Assembly: GCF_014697025.1 (NCBI RefSeq)
Contig: NZ_JACJRC010000011.1
Location: 62,001 to 126,000, forward strand
Source of the DNA: Alkalinema sp. FACHB-956
GTDB lineage: Bacteria; Cyanobacteriota; Cyanobacteriia; Leptolyngbyales; Leptolyngbyaceae
Direction of reading: 5' to 3'
DNA: 64,000 nucleotides
The notes under the pieces are model-generated. The model did not search any database. It saw only the letters and a list, made by a program, of their open reading frames with translations, and was not told the origin of the DNA. Of the stretch, positions 46,214 through 54,762 are shown in pieces. Position 1 is the stretch's first letter. Each line of letters starts with the position of its first letter. The position numbers were made by a program, and so were the translations under genes.

Positions 46214-48091
46214 ATGATCACTGCCCCGATCGCTCAGTCCGAGAAGCCGCTGACCCCCGAATTACGTCCCCTACAGCCCATGGAAGCGCTGCGGCGAAGT
46301 TTATGGCTCGTCTTTCAAGCTGCCCCTAGGGAATTGCGCAGTATGGCGGGATTGAACCTGCTCCTGGGCACTGGCCCATCAATTTCTTTTTGGTTGGGGA
46401 AAATTGTCATTGATGAAACCAGTCGGCTTGTAGGACAAGGTGTAGGACAAGACGCCATGACACTGCTGCTGGCCGAATCCACCTTGCTCTGGGCGATCGT
46501 GGGTAGCATTGGGCTGAACCTGGTGGTGGATTCCGTGGATTCCGTGGCGACTTCGGTCTATGCGGCCCTGCGCGATCGGGTACGGGGCTACGTGGAGAGC
46601 CAAGTGCTGCAAAAAGTTGCTAATTTCCACGATATTGCCCTCTTCGAATCGCCTCCGCTGCTGAATGTCCTGGAACTGACCCAGAAGGGCATTCAACGAC
46701 TGCAACAACTCTCGTTTATTGTGGCGGGGACGCTGCGGGGGATTTTTGCCTTTGTGCCCTCGGTGGCGCTGTCGTTTGCGGTGGCTTGGTGGGTGCCGCT
46801 GCTGCTGTTGGCCTCTTCGGTACCTTCGACCTTTGTGGAACTAAAGCACCACAAAAAAAGTTGGCGCGTGGAAGAAACCCAGGCCGGGGCCAACCGGGAA
46901 ATGAATATTTATAACAAAATGCTGAGCGGCGGGGCCTACGCCAAGGAACTGCGGTTATTTTCCTTGCAGGGGATAATGCTCGATCGCTGGCAGCGGCAGT
47001 TTAACGACCTGTTTACTCGAATGCAGCAGGTGCGGCAGGAAGGCGCGATCGCGGTGATGCTGTGGGCGATCGTGGGGGGCTTGGCCGGGGCAATTCCCTA
47101 TATCTATATTGTGCTGGGGGTGGTGCAGGGGCGCTATACCCTGGGGGATTTGGCGCTGTACACGGGGATTCTGATGCAACTGCGCCGCAGTGTCTATATT
47201 CTAATCAGCAATATTGGCAATATTTACGATGTGACGTTGGCCACCAGTCCCATTTTTCAGTTATTTGACTTGCAGCCCGCTTTGCACAGTGGCGATCAAC
47301 CGATGGTTCCGGTGGAGCAAGCGCGATCGAGCGATCGGGGCATTCAACTGCGCAATCTCTCCTTTGCCTATTCCGGCAGTGATAAGTCGATTCTGCGGCG
47401 GGTGAATCTGACGGTGAAGCCGGGGGAAATGGTGGCGCTGGTGGGGGAAAATGGCGCGGGTAAGACGACGCTCGCGAAGCTGCTCTGCCGTTTGTATGAC
47501 CCGACGGAGGGTGAAATTCGTTGGCATGGGCAGGATATTCGCCAGGTGGATTTGCATGAGTTGCGATCGCGGATTGCGGTGGTGATGCAGGACTATGCCC
47601 GGTTTCCGGCGACGTTGCGGGAGAATGTGGGCTGGGGCTTTTTGCCTCAGTTACAGGAGGATCAGGCCCTCCAAGCGGTGTTACAGAATGCGGGGATTGA
47701 CCAAGTCTTGAAGGAGCTGGAGCAGGGGCTGGAGACGCCGCTGGGGCGGGAATTGGAGCATGGGGTTGATCTGTCGGGTGGCCAGTGGCAGCGGTTGGCG
47801 ATCGCGCGATCGTTGTTGCGCTTATCCCAGGCGGAGTTGTTGGTGTTTGATGAACCGACGGCAGCCCTTGATCCCAAAAATGAGCATGAAATTTATTCCA
47901 TTTTTAAGGCGATCGCCCGCGATCGGATGGCGATCGTGGTCAGTCACCGCTTAGCCTTGGCGAAGATGGCCGATCGTATTGTGGTGCTGGAGCATGGGGA
48001 AGTGGTGGAAATGGGTACCCACGACGAGTTGATGGCCTTGGGCGATCGGTATTACACGATGTTTAGTCGGCAGGCGAGTAGTTACTTGTAA
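46214..48091 (+). CDS. ABC exporter, fused membrane and ATPase domains
   Basis: A 625-residue half-transporter that dimerises to export an unknown substrate. Six membrane segments in residues about 35-345, then the ATPase with Walker A GENGAGKTT (about 418), signature DLSGGQWQRLAIARSLL (about 518) and Walker B LLVFDEPTAALD (about 541), H-loop VVSHR. The Q-W signature variant and the pattern of segments resemble lipid/peptide exporters. A strong terminator follows the stop codon. Confidence 0.88.
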   Translation: MITAPIAQSEKPLTPELRPLQPMEALRRSLWLVFQAAPRELRSMAGLNLLLGTGPSISFWLGKIVIDETSRLVGQGVGQDAMTLLLAESTLLWAIVGSIGLNLVVDSVDSVATSVYAALRDRVRGYVESQVLQKVANFHDIALFESPPLLNVLELTQKGIQRLQQLSFIVAGTLRGIFAFVPSVALSFAVAWWVPLLLLASSVPSTFVELKHHKKSWRVEETQAGANREMNIYNKMLSGGAYAKELRLFSLQGIMLDRWQRQFNDLFTRMQQVRQEGAIAVMLWAIVGGLAGAIPYIYIVLGVVQGRYTLGDLALYTGILMQLRRSVYILISNIGNIYDVTLATSPIFQLFDLQPALHSGDQPMVPVEQARSSDRGIQLRNLSFAYSGSDKSILRRVNLTVKPGEMVALVGENGAGKTTLAKLLCRLYDPTEGEIRWHGQDIRQVDLHELRSRIAVVMQDYARFPATLRENVGWGFLPQLQEDQALQAVLQNAGIDQVLKELEQGLETPLGRELEHGVDLSGGQWQRLAIARSLLRLSQAELLVFDEPTAALDPKNEHEIYSIFKAIARDRMAIVVSHRLALAKMADRIVVLEHGEVVEMGTHDELMALGDRYYTMFSRQASSYL

Positions 48092-48142
48092 CGCATCAGC
48101 TTGACCCTTGGCTTTATCCTGAGCTTTATCCTGATTTTTCTG

Positions 48143-48165
48143 AACTCGCGCAGGCGAGTTTTTTT
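48143..48165 (+). terminator. Rho-independent terminator after the ABC exporter
   Basis: AACTCGC (48143-48149) pairs with GCGAGTT (48154-48160) around a GCAG loop and is followed by a T run to 48165. It lies 52 bases beyond the stop codon. Confidence 0.85.
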
Positions 48166-48299
48166 GTGGGGATTTATGCCAAAAGTGCTACGGGAGGTGG
48201 GTCGAAATGAAGATGGTATTTACCAAGGTGTCCTGAATAATGAAGGGGAATGAGTCGTAATCACGTTTTTAATTAAATGTTTGTGGTACTTGATTGATT

Positions 48300-48500
48300 T
48301 GTAGTTGCGAAGGTGATGATCCCCCTAAATCCCCCTTATTAAGAGGGGGACTTTGAGGATATTTTCCTAAGTCCTCTTTTGCATAGAAAACTTTGAAGAT
48401 ATTTTTTCTGGTTCCCCCTTTTTTCTTGGCGTAGCCTCTCCGGAGGAGATAGGGGGGTTAGGGATCGAATGTATCGCAATAATCAATCAATTCAGTATTA
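48300..48500. repeat. MITE-like palindromic repeat upstream of the SDR gene
   Basis: Contains GATCCCCCTAAATCCCCC, AGAGGGGGACTTTGA, GGTTCCCCCTTTTTT, GATAGGGGGGTTAGGGATC and the right-end ATCAATCAATTCAGTATTA shared with the element at 58895-59044. It fills most of the gene-free stretch 48166-48586. Confidence 0.75.
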
Positions 48501-48586
48501 CTCAAAGAGTAATTAATTAATTATAAGTTTTAATTTTTTGACTCATCTTTAGTTGTCTGAACTGTTGTTTTATTCTCACTGAAGCC

Positions 48587-49456
48587 ATGCAAACTCAAGA
48601 ATTTCGGCCCGAACCCAAGGATATGAAGCCGCTCCAGTTGGATTATCCAGCCAGTCAGCGGGATATGGATCCCCAACCAGATACGGATCTTTCTAATTAC
48701 CAACCTACGGGTAAATTGGAAGGGAAAGTGGCGATTATTACAGGCGGGGACTCGGGGATTGGACGAGCCGTCGCGATCTCCTATGCCATGGAAGGGGCGA
48801 ATGTGGCGATCGTCTATAACGTGAATGAAGGTGATGCCCAGGATACGCAGAAGATGGTAGAAGCCCACGGACGGCAATGTTTACCATTGAAGTTAGATGT
48901 ACGGGATCCCAATGCTTGCTTGGTAGCCATCGATCGGACGATTAGTGAATTTGATCAGCTGAATATTTTAGTGAATAATGCAGCGTATCAAATGTATCAA
49001 GAAAATTTTCTGGATGTGAGTATTGAGCAATTCCATCGCACGATGGAGACGAATATCTTTGGTTATTTCTACATGGCGAAGGCCGTGGTTCCCCATTTGA
49101 ACGAGGGTGATGTGATTATCAATACTGGTAGCATTCTGGGTAAGACGGGGAAAGAGTTTCTGATTGATTACGCAACCAGTAAGGGGGCGGTTCATGCGTT
49201 TACTAAGGCTCTGGCGCAGAATCTAGCGCCCCAAAAGATTCGGGTGAATGCGGTGGTTCCTGGCCCGGTGTGGACGCCCAATATTCCGGCTACGATGCCT
49301 GCGGATATGGTGGAGAATTTCGATGCGGATAATTCACTGAAGCGGGCTGGACAACCAGAGGAGTTAGCACCGGCTTATGTTTTCTTGGCTTGTCGTGATA
49401 GCAGTTTTGTGACGGGTGCGTTACTGGATGTGACGGGCGGTCAGTTGTCTAGTTAA
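48587..49456 (+). CDS. Short-chain dehydrogenase/reductase, general stress type
   Basis: A 289-residue NAD(P)-dependent oxidoreductase. Cofactor motif TGGDSGIGRAVA (about 53-64), NNAAY, catalytic Ser in NTGSILGKTG, and YATSK with Tyr/Lys (about 186-190). The N-terminal 45-residue extension (PEPKDMKPLQLDYPASQRDM) is typical of the YhdF/YghA branch, often stress-induced; substrate unknown. ATG 48587 lacks a strong ribosome-binding site. Confidence 0.88.
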   Translation: MQTQEFRPEPKDMKPLQLDYPASQRDMDPQPDTDLSNYQPTGKLEGKVAIITGGDSGIGRAVAISYAMEGANVAIVYNVNEGDAQDTQKMVEAHGRQCLPLKLDVRDPNACLVAIDRTISEFDQLNILVNNAAYQMYQENFLDVSIEQFHRTMETNIFGYFYMAKAVVPHLNEGDVIINTGSILGKTGKEFLIDYATSKGAVHAFTKALAQNLAPQKIRVNAVVPGPVWTPNIPATMPADMVENFDADNSLKRAGQPEELAPAYVFLACRDSSFVTGALLDVTGGQLSS

Positions 49457-49457
49457 T

Positions 49458-49571
49458 TCGATCCCCCCTAGGCCGCCTTACCGAGCCGATCCCCCCTCAC
49501 CCCCCTTAATAAGGGGGGAACCGGAAAAATATCTTCAAAGTCCCCCTTTTTAAAGGGGATTTAGGGGGATC
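49458..49571. repeat. Palindromic interspersed repeat between SDR and GMC genes
   Basis: GATCCCCCCTAGGCCG, CCCCCCTTAATAAGGGGGG, AACCGGAAAAATATCTTCAA, AGTCCCCCTTTTTAAAGGGG and GATTTAGGGGGATCC; ends with the inverted form of its own start, so it can fold into a long hairpin and may terminate transcription. Confidence 0.75.
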
Positions 49572-49664
49572 CACCCATTTAGCAATCACGAATTCATTCA
49601 ATATAACGCTTCCCTTAACAACGGAAATTTTATTGCTAACGGAAGCACCAGCACTGACGCGGTT

Positions 49665-51224
49665 ATGAATCACTACGATATTATTATTATTGGAACGGGT
49701 GCGGGTGGTGGAACCCTGGCCTATGCCCTGGCACCGACGGGGAAACGGATTTTGTTGCTCGATCGGGGGTCTCGGATTCCTAATGAGGCCAGTAATTGGA
49801 ATCCCAAGGAAATTTATATTGATGGGAAATATCAAACTGTGGAATCGTGGACGAAAATGCCACGGGAAACGGTGGAACCGGCACTGTACCATCGGGTAGG
49901 CGGTAATACGAAGGTCTATGGTGGGGCGCTGTTGCGGATGCGTCCGGAGGATTTTGGGATGGTGCTGCATCCGGATGGGGTTTCTCCGGCTTGGTGTCTC
50001 GACTATGAGGAGTTGGAACCCTATTACACGCAGGCGGAACGGTTATATCGGGTGCATGGCCAGCGGGGGATTGATCCGACGGAACCGCCAACGACAGCGG
50101 ACTATCCAGCTCCAGCGCTGCCCCATGCCGATCGCATTGCCCAAGTAGCCCAGCAGTTGCGCGAGCAGGGGTTGCAGCCGTTTCCGTTGCCGATGGCGAT
50201 CGATTATCAACCGGAAGCGGCTAGGACTTGCATCCTGTGCGGCACCTGTGATGGCTATCCCTGCCAGATTAATCAGAAGGCGGATGCGCAGATTTGCTGT
50301 GTGGAGCCTGCACTGCGCTATGACAATGTGACGCTGCTGGAAGGGGCGAAGGTGGAGCGGTTGCGGACGAATGCGGCGGGGACGCAGGTGACGGGGGTGG
50401 AGGTGTTGCGGGAGGCTGCGGGGGAGATGGTGCGGGAACGGTTCTCGGGGGATATTGTGGTGGTATCCTGTGGGGCGGTGAATTCGGCAGCGTTGTTGTT
50501 GCAGTCGGCGAGTGATGCCCATCCCAATGGCTTAGGCAATCGATCGGGGTGGGTGGGGCGTAATTTTATGCGTCACAATTTGAGTAAGTTGTATGCGATC
50601 GGGGTTGCGGAAAATCCGACGGTGTTTCAGAAGACGTTGGGGATTAATGATTTTTATCGGGGGACGGCGGAGATTCCCTATCCGTTGGGGCATGTGCATT
50701 TGATGGGGAAGCACAGTTGGGAGATGATGCGTCCGGATTTGCCGCAGGTTGTGCCGCAGGGTGTATTGCAATGGATGGCGAAACATTCGATCGATTGGTG
50801 GGCGCAAAGTGAGGATTTGCCGGATGGGGATAATCGGATCTGGGTCGATCGACAGGGAAAGATCCAGGTGCGGTATCAGCCGAATAATCTCAAGGCCCAC
50901 AGGCAGTTGAAGAGAAAGTTTAAGGCGATTTTACGGGAAATTGGTTTTCCGTTAGTTTTGGATGTGACGGTACCGTTTAAGATTTTGAATCACCAGGTGG
51001 GGACTTGTCGGTTTGGGGATGATCCGGAGAGCAGTGTGCTGAATCGGGATTGTCGCAGCCATGGGGTGGATAATTTGTATGTGGTGGATGCGAGTTTTTT
51101 CCCGTCGAGTGCAGCGGTGAATCCTTCGCTGACGATTATGGCGAATGCGTTACGGGTGGCGGAGCATTTGAAGCAGCGGTTGGGGGCTGCGGGGGAAGTG
51201 GGGGAGGTGTTGTCGGGGAGGTAA
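49665..51224 (+). CDS. GMC family oxidoreductase
   Basis: A 519-residue FAD enzyme oxidising an alcohol or sugar; substrate unknown. FAD-binding GTGAGGGTLAYALAPTGKRI at residues 9-28, HRVGGNTKVYGGALLRMRP (about 75-93), an unusual Cys-rich stretch CILCGTCDGYPCQINQKADA (about 187), and the C-terminal FAD/active-site region HQVGTCRFGDDPESSVLN and DASFFPSSAAVNPSLTIMA. The C-GTC motif is common in bacterial GMC members. It is preceded by a repeat element, so is probably monocistronic. Confidence 0.88.
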   Translation: MNHYDIIIIGTGAGGGTLAYALAPTGKRILLLDRGSRIPNEASNWNPKEIYIDGKYQTVESWTKMPRETVEPALYHRVGGNTKVYGGALLRMRPEDFGMVLHPDGVSPAWCLDYEELEPYYTQAERLYRVHGQRGIDPTEPPTTADYPAPALPHADRIAQVAQQLREQGLQPFPLPMAIDYQPEAARTCILCGTCDGYPCQINQKADAQICCVEPALRYDNVTLLEGAKVERLRTNAAGTQVTGVEVLREAAGEMVRERFSGDIVVVSCGAVNSAALLLQSASDAHPNGLGNRSGWVGRNFMRHNLSKLYAIGVAENPTVFQKTLGINDFYRGTAEIPYPLGHVHLMGKHSWEMMRPDLPQVVPQGVLQWMAKHSIDWWAQSEDLPDGDNRIWVDRQGKIQVRYQPNNLKAHRQLKRKFKAILREIGFPLVLDVTVPFKILNHQVGTCRFGDDPESSVLNRDCRSHGVDNLYVVDASFFPSSAAVNPSLTIMANALRVAEHLKQRLGAAGEVGEVLSGR

Positions 51225-51371
51225 GGCCAGTTCTGGGGAGGGACGATCGGTGAAAATTGGGAATACTTCGATCGGATAGATCGGATACGGGGATCGGATG
51301 TAGTCGTTTCTGGAGGGGTATCGTGCTCTCGATCGTTGCGCTACTGGAGAAGACCCGCGATCGCCCAGCAT

Positions 51372-51407
51372 GTATTCATTCAATGGGGTTCCCCAGGGAG
51401 TCAGGAC
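51372..51407 (+). repeat. Isolated CRISPR-repeat-like sequence
   Basis: Aligned without gaps to the 36-nt repeat of the array at 60054, 29 of 36 positions agree. The block CATTCAATGGGGTTCCCCAG (51377-51396) differs at only one position from the array repeat. The hairpin TCCCCA/TGGGGA of the array repeat is partly lost (GGGAGTCAGG at its end). Confidence 0.55.
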
Positions 51408-51443
51408 AGACAAGTGCACTCATTACAGACAAGTGCACTCATT
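51406..51443. repeat. 19-bp direct duplication
   Basis: ACAGACAAGTGCACTCATT at 51406 and 51425, immediately after the CRISPR-like sequence. Confidence 0.85.
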
Positions 51444-51566
51444 GATGAATTAACCAGGGAATGATTGAGAACAATCTATAATATTCTCGCCCTGCTTAAA
51501 ATTTTGTTAGGGCTTACTTAGTCATGGGTACTCTAGAAAATATGGATGTACATGGCAGGGCTACCC

Positions 51567-52472
51567 ATGAAGTTTCTTCGCTCATACGCGCTTGGTCTGT
51601 TTTCCCTGCTTATCACACTTGGGTTAAGCAGTTGTACCCTTCAGCCGTCTGCCACTCAGGCTCCCAAACCTTCGCCATCACCAGTTGCCCTGCGTATTGG
51701 TGTTCAGCCGACCTACAACAAAGCAGATCAAGAAGCAATGATTAAGCCGCTAGATGCCCACCTAGAGAAGGTATTAGGGCAGCAGGTTGATTTTATCATT
51801 GCCAAGGACTATCGAGACGGAGTGGATATGTTGGTGGATGGACGAGCGAATGCTTTCTATGGTGGAGTTGTCTCCTACTTTGAAGCGTTGGAACGGGGCG
51901 CAAACGTTATCCCCCTGGTAGCACCCATTGATGCAGATACGGTTCGTCCCTGGTATCGTTCCTGCTTTATTGTGGCAGTCAATAGCCCGATCAAAACCTT
52001 GAAGGACTTGAAGGGTAAGCGTGTGGCTTTTGTCAACCGCTCCTCCACATCGGGTTATCTGATTCCTGTCGCAGCACTCAAACAAGAGGGAATCGATCCA
52101 GACCGGAATTTTGCTCAAGTTATGTTTGGTGGAACCCATACAGAAACAGAGGCGTTATTAGCAACAAACCAAGTTGATGCCATTGCAACTAATTTGTCTA
52201 CCTATGATCAATGGAAGAAAGAGGGTAAGGCTGAAAATGCTCGGGTAATTTGGCAGTCAGACCCGGTACCCCATGCTCCGGTCATGGTTTCTCGTGATAT
52301 GCCACCGGAGTTGTTGGAGAAACTCACGGAAGCTTTTTTGACGACACCTGTGGGAATTCAAGACTTGATGGGTGCTAAAAGTGCCGGATATACCTTGGTA
52401 GAACCCGAGGATTACAACTCCATTGGGGAATTACGCCGTCAACTCAACTTATCGAGTGAGATCAGCCAATGA
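51567..52472 (+). CDS. PhnD-like phosphate/phosphonate-type binding lipoprotein
   Basis: A 301-residue periplasmic binding protein. Lipoprotein signal with LGLSSC near residue 22, then IGVQPTYNKADQEAMIKPL, FYGGVVSYFEALERGANVIP, LKGKRVAFVNRSSTSGYLIP and LATNQVDAIATN, matching the PhnD/PtxB family of phosphonate, phosphite or related ligands. No transporter permease or ATPase gene is near. Instead its stop overlaps the start of a histidine kinase by four bases, so it more likely serves as the sensor input of that kinase. Ligand unknown. Confidence 0.85.
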   Translation: MKFLRSYALGLFSLLITLGLSSCTLQPSATQAPKPSPSPVALRIGVQPTYNKADQEAMIKPLDAHLEKVLGQQVDFIIAKDYRDGVDMLVDGRANAFYGGVVSYFEALERGANVIPLVAPIDADTVRPWYRSCFIVAVNSPIKTLKDLKGKRVAFVNRSSTSGYLIPVAALKQEGIDPDRNFAQVMFGGTHTETEALLATNQVDAIATNLSTYDQWKKEGKAENARVIWQSDPVPHAPVMVSRDMPPELLEKLTEAFLTTPVGIQDLMGAKSAGYTLVEPEDYNSIGELRRQLNLSSEISQ

Positions 52473-54694
52473 AAATATCGACGAAGTTTATAGGTCTTTC
52501 GGCAGCATTGGTGGGAGCTATCTCGCTGATTTCTGGGGGGAGTACCCTCTGGCGTAATCATATCCAAGAAAGCACTCACGCAAGGTATACCCAAGCCAAG
52601 CGACGAATTCAAGCAGCCACCCTAGTGCAAAATCGCCTGTATGCAGAAATTATCGAACTCAAGGATCATATTTTGTTCCGCAATATAGATGAAGAAAAGG
52701 AAGATGAGTTTGACGTAGGGATTGAAGAGTCACTCGATTTGTTGGAATCAGTGGTATCGACGCCGGAGATTCAGTATATCCGTGCTCGCCAGGAAATTTT
52801 TGAGGAACTCGAAGAAAATGTAATTGAGGGAATTAACAAGGGGACTGCTATAACGCCAGTCGAAATCAAAGCTGATTTTCGGGCCATCAATGGCTTTAAG
52901 CGAGATATTGACTTTTTTTTAGATGAGTTAACTGAGCAGGCCCAACAGCAGGCGCAGGAAGCCGAACAGGAACTCGAGCGGGTAGACGCGATCGCTATGC
53001 AGCTTTCCTATACCTCGATTGTTTTGCTGATACTGATGGTTTTAGGCATCTTTTGGCTAATTCTGCGGCCCATGATCCAATCGCTTCAGCAACTTCAGGA
53101 AGGGGCTTACGAAATTGGCCGGGGCAATTTATCCCATCGGATGGAAATCGAGACCCAAGATGAAATTGAGCAGCTATCCCAAGCCTTTAACCAAATGGCC
53201 GAAGAGTTGGGGATCTCTCAGGCGACCGTACAGCAAAAATTAGAGGAAGTGGAAATTGCTCGAGCTGCTGCCGAAACTGCTAACCGAGCTAAGAGCCAGT
53301 TTCTCGCCAATATGAACCACGAGTTGAGAACGCCCCTCAACGGCATTCTCGGCTATGCCCAAATTCTCCAGCGTGACCCGGCTACCACTGAGAAACAGAT
53401 GAAGGGCTTAAGGGTCGTTTATCAATGTGCCTCCCATCTGCTGATGCTGATCAACGATATTCTGGATTTATCGAAGCTGGAAGCGCAAAAAATGGATCTT
53501 TATCCCCAGGATTTCCATTTTGCTAATTTTCTGTCTTCTACAGCGGATATCTGTCGCGTCCGAGCCGAACAAAAAGGTGTGGAGTTTCACTATCAACCGG
53601 GGGCAAACCTTCCAACTGCTGTGCATGCAGATGATAAGCGACTACGCCAAGTGCTGTTGAATCTCCTCAGCAACGCTATCAAATTTACTGACTTCGGTAC
53701 TGTCAGTTTCCGCATTGAGCGGGTAGACACCTCTGATGGTTTGGATTCTGCTTCCACAGGCCAAACTCAACGAGTTCGCTTCCAAGTCAAAGATTCTGGC
53801 ATTGGCATTGCCCCCGAAAAATTGGCGACCATCTTCCTGCCGTTTGAGCAGGCTGGGAAACGAGAGCGCAACTCCGAAGGGACTGGACTAGGGTTGGCTA
53901 TTAGTCAACAAATCATTGAGAAAATGGACAGTACCATTTACGTTGAAAGTGAACTGGAAAAAGGCAGTTGTTTCTGGTTTGAAGTGGATTTGCCCCTCGC
54001 TACGGACTGGCAGATGGGGGATGCAATCGCTCAACAAAAGGTGATTGGCTACCAGGGCGATCGCCGCAAAATTCTGGTGATTGACGATCGCGAAGAAAAT
54101 CGTCTGGTTGCTATCAATATGTTAGAACCATTGGGCTTTAACATGATTGAAGCTGCCGATGGGCAAACGGCATTAGATCTCGTTCTGCAAATGCATCCCG
54201 ATCTGATTATTACCGATGTTCACATGGCGGTGATGGATGGTTTAGAGATGACCCGTCGCCTCCGCCAACTGCCCGACTTCACCAGTACCCCCATCATTGC
54301 CTCGCCTGCGACTCTGTCTCAAGTCGATATGCAAGCGAGTATTGAGGCAGGATGTACCAGCTTTTTCCCAAAACCTCTAGAATTCAACAGCTTACTGGCT
54401 GAGATCCAACGCCTATTGAACTTACAGTGGACTTATGAAGTTCTGCCAACTGCTGATCCTGCCACCCAGGACGAGGTTCAGGAGCAGCACACAGCCCTCC
54501 TTTTTCCACCGCCAGAAGAACTCAGCGCCCTCTACACTGCTGCTCAGAGTGGATTTATGGGCGACGTGCAACAGGAAGCGCAGCGGATCAAGACATTAGC
54601 GCCTAAATATATACCCCTCGCTAATCGCATCCTGGAACTGAGTCAACAATTTGATGATGAAGGCATTATGAAATTGCTTGAACCTTGGATGTAG
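52469..54694 (+). CDS. Hybrid sensor histidine kinase coupled to the PhnD-like protein
   Basis: A 741-residue membrane kinase. Helix 1 (about 8-26), a periplasmic helical domain (about 30-183), helix 2 (about 187-205), HAMP domain (about 206-258), coiled coil, HisKA with phosphorylated His in NHELRTPLNGILGYAQIL (about 283), ATPase with NLLSNAIKF, DSGIGI and GTGLGLAIS, and a receiver domain with LVIDDREENR and the phosphoacceptor D of ITDVHMAVMDG (about 581). A C-terminal 90-residue extension may be a degenerate Hpt. ATGA overlap with the binding-protein gene means translational coupling. Confidence 0.92.
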   Translation: MKISTKFIGLSAALVGAISLISGGSTLWRNHIQESTHARYTQAKRRIQAATLVQNRLYAEIIELKDHILFRNIDEEKEDEFDVGIEESLDLLESVVSTPEIQYIRARQEIFEELEENVIEGINKGTAITPVEIKADFRAINGFKRDIDFFLDELTEQAQQQAQEAEQELERVDAIAMQLSYTSIVLLILMVLGIFWLILRPMIQSLQQLQEGAYEIGRGNLSHRMEIETQDEIEQLSQAFNQMAEELGISQATVQQKLEEVEIARAAAETANRAKSQFLANMNHELRTPLNGILGYAQILQRDPATTEKQMKGLRVVYQCASHLLMLINDILDLSKLEAQKMDLYPQDFHFANFLSSTADICRVRAEQKGVEFHYQPGANLPTAVHADDKRLRQVLLNLLSNAIKFTDFGTVSFRIERVDTSDGLDSASTGQTQRVRFQVKDSGIGIAPEKLATIFLPFEQAGKRERNSEGTGLGLAISQQIIEKMDSTIYVESELEKGSCFWFEVDLPLATDWQMGDAIAQQKVIGYQGDRRKILVIDDREENRLVAINMLEPLGFNMIEAADGQTALDLVLQMHPDLIITDVHMAVMDGLEMTRRLRQLPDFTSTPIIASPATLSQVDMQASIEAGCTSFFPKPLEFNSLLAEIQRLLNLQWTYEVLPTADPATQDEVQEQHTALLFPPPEELSALYTAAQSGFMGDVQQEAQRIKTLAPKYIPLANRILELSQQFDDEGIMKLLEPWM

Positions 54695-54762
54695 TTCTTT
54701 AAGCTTGGAATTTTTGAATTGAAATTGCGGCAATCTCAGTTTATAGGCGCAGGAGTTTATCG

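Larger units (their letters stand above)
51225..51566. other. Intergenic region with a lone CRISPR-repeat-like sequence
   Basis: No gene is seen. The left part has GATCGGATAGATCGGATACG repeats. 51372-51407 resembles the CRISPR repeat of the 60-63 kb array, and a 19-bp duplication follows. Confidence 0.5.
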
